Of a stretch of DNA of 64,000 nucleotides, positions 1-8,385 are shown in pieces. Made by a program: the position numbers and the translations under genes. The DNA lies in the NCBI RefSeq assembly GCF_014472395.1, contig NZ_JACSZW010000005.1:186001-250000 (forward strand), written 5' to 3'. The notes under the pieces are model-generated. The model had not been told where the DNA came from. It was given only the letters and a program-made list of their open reading frames with translations, and searched no databases. How positions within the stretch are numbered: position 1 is the stretch's first letter; each line of letters begins with the position of its first letter. This DNA is from Pedobacter sp. N36a. GTDB taxonomy: Bacteria; Bacteroidota; Bacteroidia; Sphingobacteriales; Sphingobacteriaceae.

Positions 1-742
1 CTCTGGAAGTGACATAAATATCTCCGTATCGATCTGCTTTTACGCGATGGAGATTGATGGCAACTTCTATATTTTTGACTAATGTAAAGGAGTTCAGATC
101 AATGACAGAAACCCTGGTATCATAGTTTAAAGGAGTATATCCACCTGAATTGGCCACGTATAATTTTTGCCCAACAACGGCCATTTCTTCAGGTTGTCTG
201 CCTACCTCTACACGTTTTTCTTCGGCAAGTGAGGTCGTATCGATTTGTATGACCACTCCATTTGGCGCGTTAGGAACGCCGATTTTTCCGAGGTAAGCAC
301 TTACATAGGCTTTTCCAGCACTAAAAGTGATGTAGCGTGCATTCGTGATGTTAATCTGTCTAATACGCTTTCCAGTTTTAGCCTCCATCACTTCAACTTT
401 ATTAGAAGCATTGACCACTACATACAGCTTAGATCCATAGATTGCAATGTCATTAGCGACATCTCCAAGCCCATTTATTTGTGCGGGATTCTGCTGGTTA
501 TAAATGTTTCTTCTGTAGATTCCGGTAGAAAAATCCATATAGTCTAAGGAGGCTTTATTCATGCCCATATTTCCTTCATTTACCAGATAAAAACCTTGGA
601 GCTGGCGCGAAGGATCAGCTGGCAATACACGATCCTGCTCTTCTGGAATCACCTGCACATCCTTGCGGCAGGCACTTAGAAAAAGTCCCAGTAAGCTGAA
701 CACGATCAAAGCAGCGCTTCTATTGGTTTTCATTATCTTCAT
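1..742 (-). CDS. YncE/DUF5074-like beta-propeller lipoprotein (3' end outside window)
   Basis: The gene runs off the left window edge, so only about 247 N-terminal codons are visible. The start is ATG at 742, with a second in-frame ATG at 733. The protein begins with a hydrophobic segment ending in a lipobox-like LFLSAC (Cys25), indicating an outer-membrane or periplasmic lipoprotein. The rest shows repeats typical of YncE/DUF5074 beta-propellers, such as GFYLVNEGNMG, NGLGDVANDIAIYGSKLYVV and GRQPEEMAVVGQKLYVANSG. It lies 4 bp downstream of the btuB-like gene and is almost certainly cotranscribed under the cobalamin riboswitch. Genes of this type often accompany BtuB in Bacteroidota and may be surface helper proteins for corrinoid uptake. 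That role is inferred from neighbourhood, not from a diagnostic motif. Confidence 0.8.
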   Translation of the reverse strand, partial: MKIMKTNRSAALIVFSLLGLFLSACRKDVQVIPEEQDRVLPADPSRQLQGFYLVNEGNMGMNKASLDYMDFSTGIYRRNIYNQQNPAQINGLGDVANDIAIYGSKLYVVVNASNKVEVMEAKTGKRIRQINITNARYITFSAGKAYVSAYLGKIGVPNAPNGVVIQIDTTSLAEEKRVEVGRQPEEMAVVGQKLYVANSGGYTPLNYDTRVSVIDLNSFTLVKNIEVAINLHRVKADRYGDIYVTSR

Positions 743-746
743 GTTT

Positions 747-2828
747 TTAATAATCATAGGTTAAACTGAATCGGTAAGATCTTCCCGGCATCGGATAATT
801 TGTGATGACTGCATAAGCCTGATTCAGCAAGTTGTTTACCTCCCCTGTCAGCCTTAATTTCCTTTTCTGGATTTGCGTTTGGTAATGCAAGGCCAGATCA
901 TGGGTATAAAAGGGCTGTACGTAATTTTTAGGAATATTGGCGCTCTGGTCATAACGTTCACCTGTATAGAGGTAGCTATAATTCAGCGCAAATTTCTTGT
1001 AGGCAGCAGCAGCTAAAAATGTACCGCTATGCAATGGGACGTAAGGAATCTGATTTTTGTAAGTGGTTGATTTTGGATCAGCATCTTTTGCCTGCTGATA
1101 GGTATAGGTAAGCCCAAGACTTAAGTTGAGCACATCAGCCATTTCCCAGGCAGACTGAATATTGACATCCATTCCTTTTATTTCAACTTTTCCTAAATTT
1201 CTCATACTCCACATCGCCTGTGAGGTTCCCGGAACGGCCACAATCTTATCTTTTACCTGGTTAAAGTAAGCATCCGCCTGAATAGAGAACTGCGTAAGCG
1301 CAGCGTTTTCATAGCCTTTGATGTAAGTAAAACCGAGGTCATATTGTTTGGTATATTCCGGGCGAAGCACCGTAAATTGGTAAAAAGTGTAATAAAGATC
1401 GTTAAAGGTAGGCATCCGGAAAATGCGCTTGTAAAAGGATCGGATTCTGAATTCTTTTTGATTAAATGGCTGCCAGGATACCATTACCGTGGGTGTCAGC
1501 TCATTTTTACTTCCTGCTGCAGGACCGGATTCCACTTTATCCTTCAGCAGGGTACTCAATAGATTGGCTTGAATATCCAGCCGCTCGAAATGAAATTGAG
1601 TAGCTACAGCATTCAGCAAAGTATATCTCGTAGGATAAGCAAAGAGGTCCAGATTGGCATTCATATCGTTTAGCTGATAATCAGCAGACCAGAGCACATC
1701 CCAGAATTTATTGATTTTCAATTTATTCGCCAAAGAGAAGTAGAATTCCTGCTGATGGTAAGTATTGTCCAGAAAACCTGTAGTTTTTACAATATCCGGA
1801 TTCAGGAAACGCATATCATCATTTGAATATTTTACTAAAGCGGCCAGACTGTATTTCCCGATGTTCTTTTCATAAGCAGATTGTGCAAAGAAATTACGAT
1901 TCCACATGCGTTGTGCAAAGTGAAAAACGTTGGCTACGATGGCGCCAGGTAAACCCTGATTCTCTTTGTACCCATATAGCTTTACGTTCCATTTACTACT
2001 GTCGGACAAGATGCCGTTTAAGCCAAGCTCCAGTCGCATCGCTTCTACATCCCCATCCGTACGAACTGCTGTAGTATCATACACCCCGTTTGTAATGCGG
2101 TATTTATAACGCCCGTTTGCTTTTTTTAACTCTGCACTCACCGTGCTGTACGTATGCTCGCTCAGTTTACTTTGCCACAATATAGAAGGATTTACCAATC
2201 CAAATGAACCTGTTCTGAAGGCCGCTTTCAGTCGGTTAGTTCTGCCCGGTTCAAAATATGGCTGCCTGGCTTTCAGGTATAAAGAACTTGCCGAAGCAAA
2301 ACCTTTGGCCGACTGAAGAATACTGCTTTTCTGACCATTGTACAGTTCAATCTCTTCAATATTATCTAATGAAAACTTACCTAGATCGACCTGTCCGTTT
2401 TGTGCATTTCCCAATTGTACGCCATCATAAAACACGGCCGTATGGTTGCTTCCCATACTTCTTACATTTATGGTTTTTAATCCGCCAATTCCGCCATAAT
2501 CTTTCAGCTGTACGCCAGAGAAATAACGTACCGCATCGGCAACAGAAAGACTGTTGAGCTTTTCCAGCTCTGCACCAGAAAGAATTTGTAAAGGGGTAGA
2601 AGAAGTTTGTCGCCTGCTGAGTTTTATGGTCTTAATCTGTACCTCTTTCAAAGCATTGACTTTTTCCAGGGAATCTTGTTTTCCTGACTGATCCCGACGA
2701 TTTTCTGATTTAACGGGCTGAGTTTGTGCCTGCAAATTTAAAGGCACAACTCCTCCGAGCCCTGTAAAGGCTAGAAAAGTAAAAAAACAAGCTTTGATGC
2801 CTGGACCGGCAAATTTGTTTCTTCTCAT
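747..2828 (-). CDS. btuB: TonB-dependent outer-membrane receptor, BtuB-like (cobalamin/corrinoid uptake)
   Basis: This 693-residue protein has a signal peptide over about residues 1-35, a TonB plug domain at about 72-175 (NVRSMGSNHTAVFYDGVQLG is typical plug sequence) and a long beta-barrel ending in the aromatic terminus FSLTYDY. The length fits the BtuB/FepA class, which is shorter than SusC. The substrate call rests mainly on the cobalamin riboswitch directly upstream. The family energises uptake through TonB-ExbBD across the outer membrane. The YncE-like lipoprotein follows after 4 bp. Other siderophore-type substrates cannot be excluded from the protein alone, but the riboswitch makes corrinoid uptake the best reading. 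Confidence 0.9.
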   Translation of the reverse strand: MRRNKFAGPGIKACFFTFLAFTGLGGVVPLNLQAQTQPVKSENRRDQSGKQDSLEKVNALKEVQIKTIKLSRRQTSSTPLQILSGAELEKLNSLSVADAVRYFSGVQLKDYGGIGGLKTINVRSMGSNHTAVFYDGVQLGNAQNGQVDLGKFSLDNIEEIELYNGQKSSILQSAKGFASASSLYLKARQPYFEPGRTNRLKAAFRTGSFGLVNPSILWQSKLSEHTYSTVSAELKKANGRYKYRITNGVYDTTAVRTDGDVEAMRLELGLNGILSDSSKWNVKLYGYKENQGLPGAIVANVFHFAQRMWNRNFFAQSAYEKNIGKYSLAALVKYSNDDMRFLNPDIVKTTGFLDNTYHQQEFYFSLANKLKINKFWDVLWSADYQLNDMNANLDLFAYPTRYTLLNAVATQFHFERLDIQANLLSTLLKDKVESGPAAGSKNELTPTVMVSWQPFNQKEFRIRSFYKRIFRMPTFNDLYYTFYQFTVLRPEYTKQYDLGFTYIKGYENAALTQFSIQADAYFNQVKDKIVAVPGTSQAMWSMRNLGKVEIKGMDVNIQSAWEMADVLNLSLGLTYTYQQAKDADPKSTTYKNQIPYVPLHSGTFLAAAAYKKFALNYSYLYTGERYDQSANIPKNYVQPFYTHDLALHYQTQIQKRKLRLTGEVNNLLNQAYAVITNYPMPGRSYRFSLTYDY

Positions 2829-2937
2829 TTTTGTTGTGAGTTATTTACCCACAGCAAACAGTTAGATCAAGGAAATGAAATACAGTAAACAAGCACTCAC
2901 TCCAAGCTTCAATCCCCGAAAGCTATGAAATATTATA

Positions 2938-3118
2938 CTTATGGCAGGTCTTCTGACTTACTCCCGGTGATCCTGCCTTCCCAATCTACTCTAAAATAGA
3001 GTTTAGAAAAGTGGCTTTGATTTGAATACCGTTATAGAGCTTACAGCTGCGGGACAGTTACGGATTCACACCGTATTCCCTTTTAATCCCGATAAAAATT
3101 ACCGGGAACCAAAAGTGT
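2938..3118 (-). ncRNA. Cobalamin (B12) riboswitch
   Basis: On the minus strand the conserved cobalamin-riboswitch core is clear. GGGAATACGGTGTGAATCC followed by CTGTCCCGCAGCTGTAAG lies at about 3038-3084, and the terminal GGCAGGATCACCGGGAG and GTCAGAAGACCTGCC segments lie at about 2942-2980. It sits in the leader of the BtuB-like receptor gene (start at 2828) and directly below a good promoter at 3121-3152. In known members, adenosylcobalamin binding represses expression, most often by sequestering the ribosome binding region. No U-tract terminator is evident before the start codon, so translational control is the likelier mode. Confidence 0.95.
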
Positions 3119-3120
3119 GG

Positions 3121-3152
3121 CAAATGTACTTAATTATCCACCTAAGAACAAA
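3121..3152 (-). promoter_or_regulatory. Bacteroidota-type promoter for riboswitch-btuB unit
   Basis: On the minus strand an exact -7 box TACATTTG (3121-3128) is preceded by TTTG (3149-3152) with 20 bases between them. This matches the Bacteroidota sigma-A pattern TTTG-N19/20-TAnnTTTG. Transcription would begin just at the 5' edge of the riboswitch, which supports both calls. Confidence 0.7.
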
Positions 3153-3247
3153 CTTTAGTTATTGTTATCATAACTGATGGGAAACCTGGAAAATGAGCTT
3201 ACTAGAAGCTGGCCTAGCGCATTTCGCCCTCTTCGAGGCAAGAGATT

Positions 3248-4165
3248 TTAGCCACCGAGTAGTAAGCTCCTTTGTATTTCTTCCAATTTTGCCATTTCTT
3301 CTTCACCAAGTACCGGAAACTTAAGGTTCATGTCTTTCAGATGCTGCTCCAAAACCTGACTAATCAATAGCCTTGCATACCACTTTTTATCCGCCGGGAT
3401 GACATACCAAGGGGCTGTTTCAGTGGCTGTTTCTTCAATTGCCTGTTCGTATGCCGCCATATAATCGCCCCATTTTTCCCGCTCAGTAATGTCAGCTGAG
3501 GAGAACTTCCAATTTTTAGCAGGGTTGTCTATCCGCTCTAAAAATCTTTCTTTTTGTTCATCTTTAGAGACATAAAGAAAAAACTTGATGACTACCGTTC
3601 CATTATCGGTGATGTGTTTTTCGAAATTTCTAATACTTTCATATCTCCTTTTCCAAAACTTATCATCTATTTTCTTTACGGTATCATATCCAGGAATCTT
3701 CTCCTGGAGTACATATTCAGGATGGACTTTACAAACCAGTACATTTTCATAATGTGACCTGTTGTGAATACCAATGCGACCTCGTTCTGGCAGGGCTTTA
3801 TAGTGTCGCCATAGAAAGTCATGGTCATATTCTTCGGAGGTTGGCGTCTTAAAGCTATACACCTGACAGCCTTGGGGATTTAATCCAGACATCACATGAG
3901 CGATCGCGCTATCTTTTCCTGCAGCATCCATCGCCTGGAATAAAATAAGAATCGAATGAGCATCTGCCGCATACAGGGTTTCCTGCAATTTACTCAGTTC
4001 TTCTTTCGTCAGGTCCAGTTCTGCCTTTCCGGCTTCCTTTTCCAGATCACCTGTATAAGCTGTATCATAATCTTTTAGTGAAAATTTCTTACCGGGCATG
4101 ACCCGGAATTTTTCGATCTCCTTTTTCATTGGCAAGTATTTGTCTTTACTTGATAGAACGTTCAT
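3248..4165 (-). CDS. Polyphosphate kinase 2 family protein (PPK2)
   Basis: This 305-residue soluble protein carries the PPK2 P-loop AMDAAGKDS at about residues 78-86, followed by the family block HVMSGLNPQG and the lid/Walker B region GIHNRSHYENVLV at about 132-145. PPK2 enzymes transfer phosphate between polyphosphate and nucleoside mono- or diphosphates. The length fits a single-domain PPK2; whether AMP or ADP is preferred cannot be read safely. The ATG at 4165 is preceded by AGGA about 6 bases upstream and is preferred, although a second in-frame ATG lies 12 codons in. It is monocistronic and divergent from the polysaccharide export genes. Confidence 0.92.
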   Translation of the reverse strand: MNVLSSKDKYLPMKKEIEKFRVMPGKKFSLKDYDTAYTGDLEKEAGKAELDLTKEELSKLQETLYAADAHSILILFQAMDAAGKDSAIAHVMSGLNPQGCQVYSFKTPTSEEYDHDFLWRHYKALPERGRIGIHNRSHYENVLVCKVHPEYVLQEKIPGYDTVKKIDDKFWKRRYESIRNFEKHITDNGTVVIKFFLYVSKDEQKERFLERIDNPAKNWKFSSADITEREKWGDYMAAYEQAIEETATETAPWYVIPADKKWYARLLISQVLEQHLKDMNLKFPVLGEEEMAKLEEIQRSLLLGG

Positions 4166-4525
4166 CCGATCCTGAATGTTTAAATTAAATGGTGTTTAAA
4201 TTTAAAACCGAGATATACATTCGAATTAAAGGTCAATAATTTTCATTTTAAGCCCTGTGCTCCTTCTTTTTTTAGAAGGCCAGACAAATACATATTTACA
4301 GCTGCCCAGCAACTACAAAAAAATATGTGAAAACATATCTATGCTTTATCACTAATTTGTGTAATTCATCCTTCAATTTGCGCAGTTTCGTAAACCTAAT
4401 GTGTGCAAGTTCACAATTTAAAACACAACTTAAACATCTACTCTTTTTATGGTTTTTTATTTATCTAACTTTATTCTAAGAATTCCGGGGATATCAAGTA
4501 GTTAAATCATTTAACCTCCATCAAA
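4166..4525. other. Intergenic region between divergent ppk2 and polysaccharide export operon
   Basis: These 360 AT-rich bases must carry the promoters of ppk2 (minus) and of the export operon (plus). A short hairpin CCTTCT/AGAAGG with a six-T loop is at 4262-4279. No exact TAnnTTTG box was found for the plus-strand operon; TAACTTTA at about 4466 is a one-mismatch candidate only. No gene is seen. Confidence 0.5.
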
Positions 4526-5278
4526 ATGAAAAATTTAACGTTTAGTTTGTTCATTTCACTGATTTTTTTCAGTTGTGCTCCACAAAGAAATCTAGTCTAT
4601 TTCAGCAACCTTCCCAAAGGTTCCAATGATCTTATTCAAAGTGCAGCACAATTAAAGCTGCAAAAGAATGACCAGCTGAGTATTTCTCTAACCAGCTTAA
4701 ATACAGAGTACAATGTATTATTTGCGAGTGCAAATGCCAACAATAGTAATACGCCTATAAATAGCAAAGGTGGTTTCAGGATCAACAATGCGGGAAACAT
4801 TAATCTGCCACTGATTGGCGAAGTAAAAGTGGAAGGTTTAAGTCTGGAAGAAGCGCAGGCGTTAATTACCCAGGTATTAAAGAAACAGATCAAGGATCCC
4901 TATGTGGATCTCCAGCTTGTCAATTTCAAAATCACGGTAATTGGAGAGGTAAATCATCCCGCTTCATTAAATGTTCCTGGGGAACAAATTAATTTATTAG
5001 AGGCCTTGGGGATGGCCGGTGACATGACTGTTTTTGGCAAACGAGAAAACGTATTGGTTATTCGGGAAGAAGATGGGGTACGCAACATGACCAGGTTAAA
5101 TTTGAACGATAAGGACACCTACAACTCCCCGTATTTCCATTTAAAACAAAATGATATCGTTTATGTCGAGCCCGACAAATCAAAAGAAAGACAGGTCAAT
5201 TCAAACAACACCTTACTTCCTATCATATCTACCTGCGTTTCAGCAGCAGCTGTATTACTAACTGTTATACTAAGATAA
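4526..5278 (+). CDS. Polysaccharide export lipoprotein, Wza/BexD-like
   Basis: The 250-residue product starts with a lipoprotein signal (LIFFSC, Cys17). It continues with a Poly_export domain at about 40-125, including the block GFRINNAGNINLPLIGEVKV, and one SLBB domain at about 130-215 (ITVIGEVNHPASLNVPGE). A hydrophobic C-terminal helix at about 228-248 would cross the outer membrane, as in Wza. It is shorter than E. coli Wza, which is usual for Bacteroidota versions. The protein would form the outer-membrane exit channel for the polysaccharide. The co-polymerase gene follows after 25 bp. Confidence 0.92.
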   Translation: MKNLTFSLFISLIFFSCAPQRNLVYFSNLPKGSNDLIQSAAQLKLQKNDQLSISLTSLNTEYNVLFASANANNSNTPINSKGGFRINNAGNINLPLIGEVKVEGLSLEEAQALITQVLKKQIKDPYVDLQLVNFKITVIGEVNHPASLNVPGEQINLLEALGMAGDMTVFGKRENVLVIREEDGVRNMTRLNLNDKDTYNSPYFHLKQNDIVYVEPDKSKERQVNSNNTLLPIISTCVSAAAVLLTVILR

Positions 5279-5303
5279 TCTGTTCTATTTTAATTATAAA
5301 ATT

Positions 5304-7622
5304 ATGAACTCAAACGTTTATCAGCAAACTCCCTCTGCGCTGGAGAATTTAAGGGAAAAAATACAGCAGTATTTAAAATATTGGTATGCTTTTGTTCTGG
5401 CATTCTTAATATGCCTTGGGGCTAGTTTTCTATACTTGCAAACACTTAGTCCAAGATACAAAGTAAGCAGTACTTTAATGGTTCAGGACGATCAAAAAGG
5501 CGAAGGACAAGTTAAGGAAAGTGCATTCAGTGATCTAAATATGTTCCGAAGCGATCGCAAAGCAGACAATGAGATGGAAGTTTTGCGTTCCAGAGATCTA
5601 ATTTATAAAACGCTGAAAGCATTATCTTTAGAAACTGCTTATTTTATTAAAGGCACCTTAAAAGACAAAGAGCTATACGGAAAAAATGTACCGATAAAAG
5701 TGAGCGTTATTGCCGTAAATGCTAATGGATACCTTAAAAAACCGACAGTAACTCCTTATAGTGATCAAGCGTATATTTTAACTGACAATAACAACAAGTA
5801 TACATTGCCTTACGACAGTGTAATACAGCAATCTGGCTATAAAATTATCGTCAGCAAAGGTCCTGCTTTTAAAAACTTTACCGCAGCAGTGCTTCTGAGA
5901 TTCAAAAACCTACATCGAATGGCAGAATCCTATAGTTTATCCGGCCTGGTGGTGCTGCCTATTGTAAAAGATGCCAATACGATAGTCATCAGTTTAACGG
6001 ACAATATCCCCCAAAGAGGGCTTGATATTTTAACGATACTAATCAGAAAATACAATGAGGAGGATGTGATCAGGAAAAACCTGATTGCCATGAATACCAT
6101 CAAATTTATTGACAAAAGGCTGAATGCACTGAGCCAGGATTTAACTGGTGTGGAGCATGATGTAGAAAACTACAAACAGCAGAATATGGTGACTGATGTG
6201 AATGCTGATGCGGTCCTGAATGTCACTAAATCCGGAGAATACGGACAAATGCTATCTTCTACAAACACCCAGCTCAACGTGCTTTCTTCCTTGGAAAAAT
6301 ACCTTCAAAACAACAACTTAAATGTGGTACCTAGCGCATTAAACATCAACAATGCGACTTTAAATGACTTAACGGCTAAATATAATGCGACCCAGCAGGA
6401 AAGGGCGAAAATGCTGAGGAGTTCTGAGGAAAGTAATCCTTTGGTACAAAACCTGACCGCGCAATTGCTGAGTCTAAAATCGAACATCCAGGAAAACCTG
6501 CAAAATATCAAAAGGGGTTTACAAATTGAACGAAACAGTCAGCAGGCCATGAGCTCAAGATTTAATTCTAAGGTCCGTTCGGTACCTGCAGTGGAGCGTG
6601 GACTATTGGAAAGAACCAGAGAACAAAGTGTAAAATCAGGATTGTATAGGTATCTATTACAGAAAAGAGAGGAAACAACGCTCTCCTTATCCGCCACGGT
6701 TCCTACTTCTCAAATCATTGATAAACCAGCGTACAATAGTGTACCTGTAACGCCAAAAAAGGAACTGATATATCTATGTGCCAGCTTTGCTGGGCTCCTT
6801 ATCCCTGGTGCATTTATCTACGGCAGGTCATTACTCAATAATAAAGTAAGAGATGTAAAAGACATACAGCTGCTAACTGGCGTACCTGTTTTAGGCGTAT
6901 TAAACCATGTCAGCAAAAATGAGGCGAGTAGGATAGACCACAATAGCAGGTCAACCATTACTGAATTATTCAGGTACATCAGAAGTAACCTAAACTTCAT
7001 GAACAATGGGATGCCTGATCAGGTGATGCTGATTACTTCCTGTATGAAATCCGAAGGCAAAACCTTCTTCTCTATCAACCTGGGCCTGACTTTAGCTTCT
7101 GTAAATAAACGGGTGGTGTTACTGGAATTCGATATGCGTGAACCTCAGCTGCTGCAGAAACTCCATTTAAATTCAAAAATCGGCATCACGGATTACCTGT
7201 TGAATCCCGATGTGAGCATTGATGATCTGCTCATGAATTCAAGAAAATACCATGACTTAATTGTGGTGGATTGTGGTCCTATTACCACTAACCCTGCGGA
7301 GCTGATGATGCATCCTAAGATTGGAAAACTGATAGAAGAACTGAAAAGCAGGTTCGACTATGTGATCATAGACACCGCCCCTGTTGGACAAGTTGCTGAC
7401 GCTTTTAGTTTATCTGCCTACACCGATCTCAGTATTTACCTGATCCGTTACAATTATACTGACAAACTGCAATTGAATATATTAAAGGATATTCTGTATT
7501 ATAAAAAACTGACTAACCCTATGGTGGTGTTTAATGATGCAAAAGTTGAGAACAGCAATACCTATGGGTATGGAGGTTTTGGATACGGTTACGGTTTAGG
7601 TGATCAGGTCTCAAAAAACTAA
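5304..7622 (+). CDS. Wzc-like polysaccharide co-polymerase and BY-kinase
   Basis: This 772-residue inner-membrane protein has a Wzz-type N-terminus with TM1 at about 28-48, a long coiled periplasmic region with a GNVR-type block, TM2 at about 490-510 and a C-terminal cytoplasmic tyrosine kinase. The kinase shows Walker A SCMKSEGKT (about 577-585), Walker A' VVLLEFDMREP (about 603-613) and Walker B YVIIDTAP (about 684-691). The C-terminal tail NTYGYGGFGYGYGLG supplies the autophosphorylated tyrosine cluster. The first Asp of the usual DxD in Walker A' is Glu here. Members control chain length and export through cycles of oligomerisation and Tyr phosphorylation, together with the Wza-like protein encoded just upstream. 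Confidence 0.95.
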   Translation: MNSNVYQQTPSALENLREKIQQYLKYWYAFVLAFLICLGASFLYLQTLSPRYKVSSTLMVQDDQKGEGQVKESAFSDLNMFRSDRKADNEMEVLRSRDLIYKTLKALSLETAYFIKGTLKDKELYGKNVPIKVSVIAVNANGYLKKPTVTPYSDQAYILTDNNNKYTLPYDSVIQQSGYKIIVSKGPAFKNFTAAVLLRFKNLHRMAESYSLSGLVVLPIVKDANTIVISLTDNIPQRGLDILTILIRKYNEEDVIRKNLIAMNTIKFIDKRLNALSQDLTGVEHDVENYKQQNMVTDVNADAVLNVTKSGEYGQMLSSTNTQLNVLSSLEKYLQNNNLNVVPSALNINNATLNDLTAKYNATQQERAKMLRSSEESNPLVQNLTAQLLSLKSNIQENLQNIKRGLQIERNSQQAMSSRFNSKVRSVPAVERGLLERTREQSVKSGLYRYLLQKREETTLSLSATVPTSQIIDKPAYNSVPVTPKKELIYLCASFAGLLIPGAFIYGRSLLNNKVRDVKDIQLLTGVPVLGVLNHVSKNEASRIDHNSRSTITELFRYIRSNLNFMNNGMPDQVMLITSCMKSEGKTFFSINLGLTLASVNKRVVLLEFDMREPQLLQKLHLNSKIGITDYLLNPDVSIDDLLMNSRKYHDLIVVDCGPITTNPAELMMHPKIGKLIEELKSRFDYVIIDTAPVGQVADAFSLSAYTDLSIYLIRYNYTDKLQLNILKDILYYKKLTNPMVVFNDAKVENSNTYGYGGFGYGYGLGDQVSKN

Positions 7623-7739
7623 TACATAATCACCCCTAATTTAAGTGTTTCAATACCACGATCATGTAAGTGATGTAGCGAAGCTCTGCCCTTTTTATAT
7701 CAGTACTAATTATTGCCTTCACAATTAAATATTCTCGAT

Positions 7740-8273
7740 ATGGAAAATCAATTCGGATCCAGGAGCAACTGGAGCAGGCACTGGCTTGTAGTTTATACCC
7801 GCCCGAGATGGGAGAAAAAAGTGGATCGATTGCTAAAACAGCAGGATATCAAATCCTACTGTCCAATTCGCAGCGTGACCAATCAATGGGCAGACCGAAA
7901 GAAAATTGTTGATTTACCCTTGTTTAGCGGCTATGTATTTGTTTGGGTAAATGAACGCGAAGAATACAAAGTAAGACAAACCTTAGGCGTCTTAAACTTC
8001 ATTTATTATATGGGAAAACCTGCGGTAATCAGGGATATTGTGATGGAAAAAATCGAGGAACTGATGAATAGAGATGTAGCTTGTGAAATCATCAATTCAC
8101 AAGATATAAATCTTGGTGACCGTATCCGTATTAAACACGGTATATTTTACAATCAGGAAGGAACCGTGATTAAGGTACAGGGTAAGCACGTCCTGATGGT
8201 TCTGGACCATCTGAACTGTGCTGTGGTGAGTAGTGTTCCCATTGCCGATATCATGCTAAATACAGCCATATAA
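7740..8273 (+). CDS. UpxY/RfaH-like NusG paralogue (transcription antiterminator)
   Basis: The 177-residue protein has an NGN domain (HWLVVYTRPRWEKKVDRLL, then LFSGYVFVWVN, the NusG/RfaH signature) and a C-terminal KOW-like domain (GDRIRIKHGIFYNQEGTVIK). It matches the UpxY class of specialised NusG paralogues that allow RNA polymerase to read through long polysaccharide operons. The ATG at 7740 is chosen; an in-frame TTG at 7713 would add nine residues without support. It lies between the Wzc-like kinase and the first aminotransferase. In Bacteroides, UpxY genes usually head the operon they control; here only two genes follow in cis while the large operon is on the other strand. Confidence 0.9.
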   Translation: MENQFGSRSNWSRHWLVVYTRPRWEKKVDRLLKQQDIKSYCPIRSVTNQWADRKKIVDLPLFSGYVFVWVNEREEYKVRQTLGVLNFIYYMGKPAVIRDIVMEKIEELMNRDVACEIINSQDINLGDRIRIKHGIFYNQEGTVIKVQGKHVLMVLDHLNCAVVSSVPIADIMLNTAI

Positions 8274-8319
8274 GTTAGACAAATACGCCAAGAACTTTCT
8301 TTTCAAAGAAACCTCATGT

Positions 8320-8342
8320 CCATTTATGATCCTCCTAAATGG
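8320..8342 (+). other. Short hairpin in aminotransferase leader
   Basis: CCATTTA and TAAATGG form a 7-bp stem around the loop TGATCCTCC. It sits in the 112-bp gap between the NusG paralogue and the first DegT gene. No U-tract follows, so it is not an obvious terminator. A role in antitermination or mRNA processing is possible but unproven. Confidence 0.3.
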
Positions 8343-8385
8343 CCGCTGCGCTATGCAATAAATTTCCACCTTTAAAATTAATCTT

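Noticed and set aside
245..547. 100-codon plus-strand open frame
   Set aside because: It lies opposite the partial YncE-like lipoprotein, whose reading frame has a signal peptide and propeller repeats. The plus frame has no features.
3180..3247. Possible terminator after ppk2 (GCCTC/GAGG hairpin)
   Set aside because: The stem is short and no T run follows on the minus strand.
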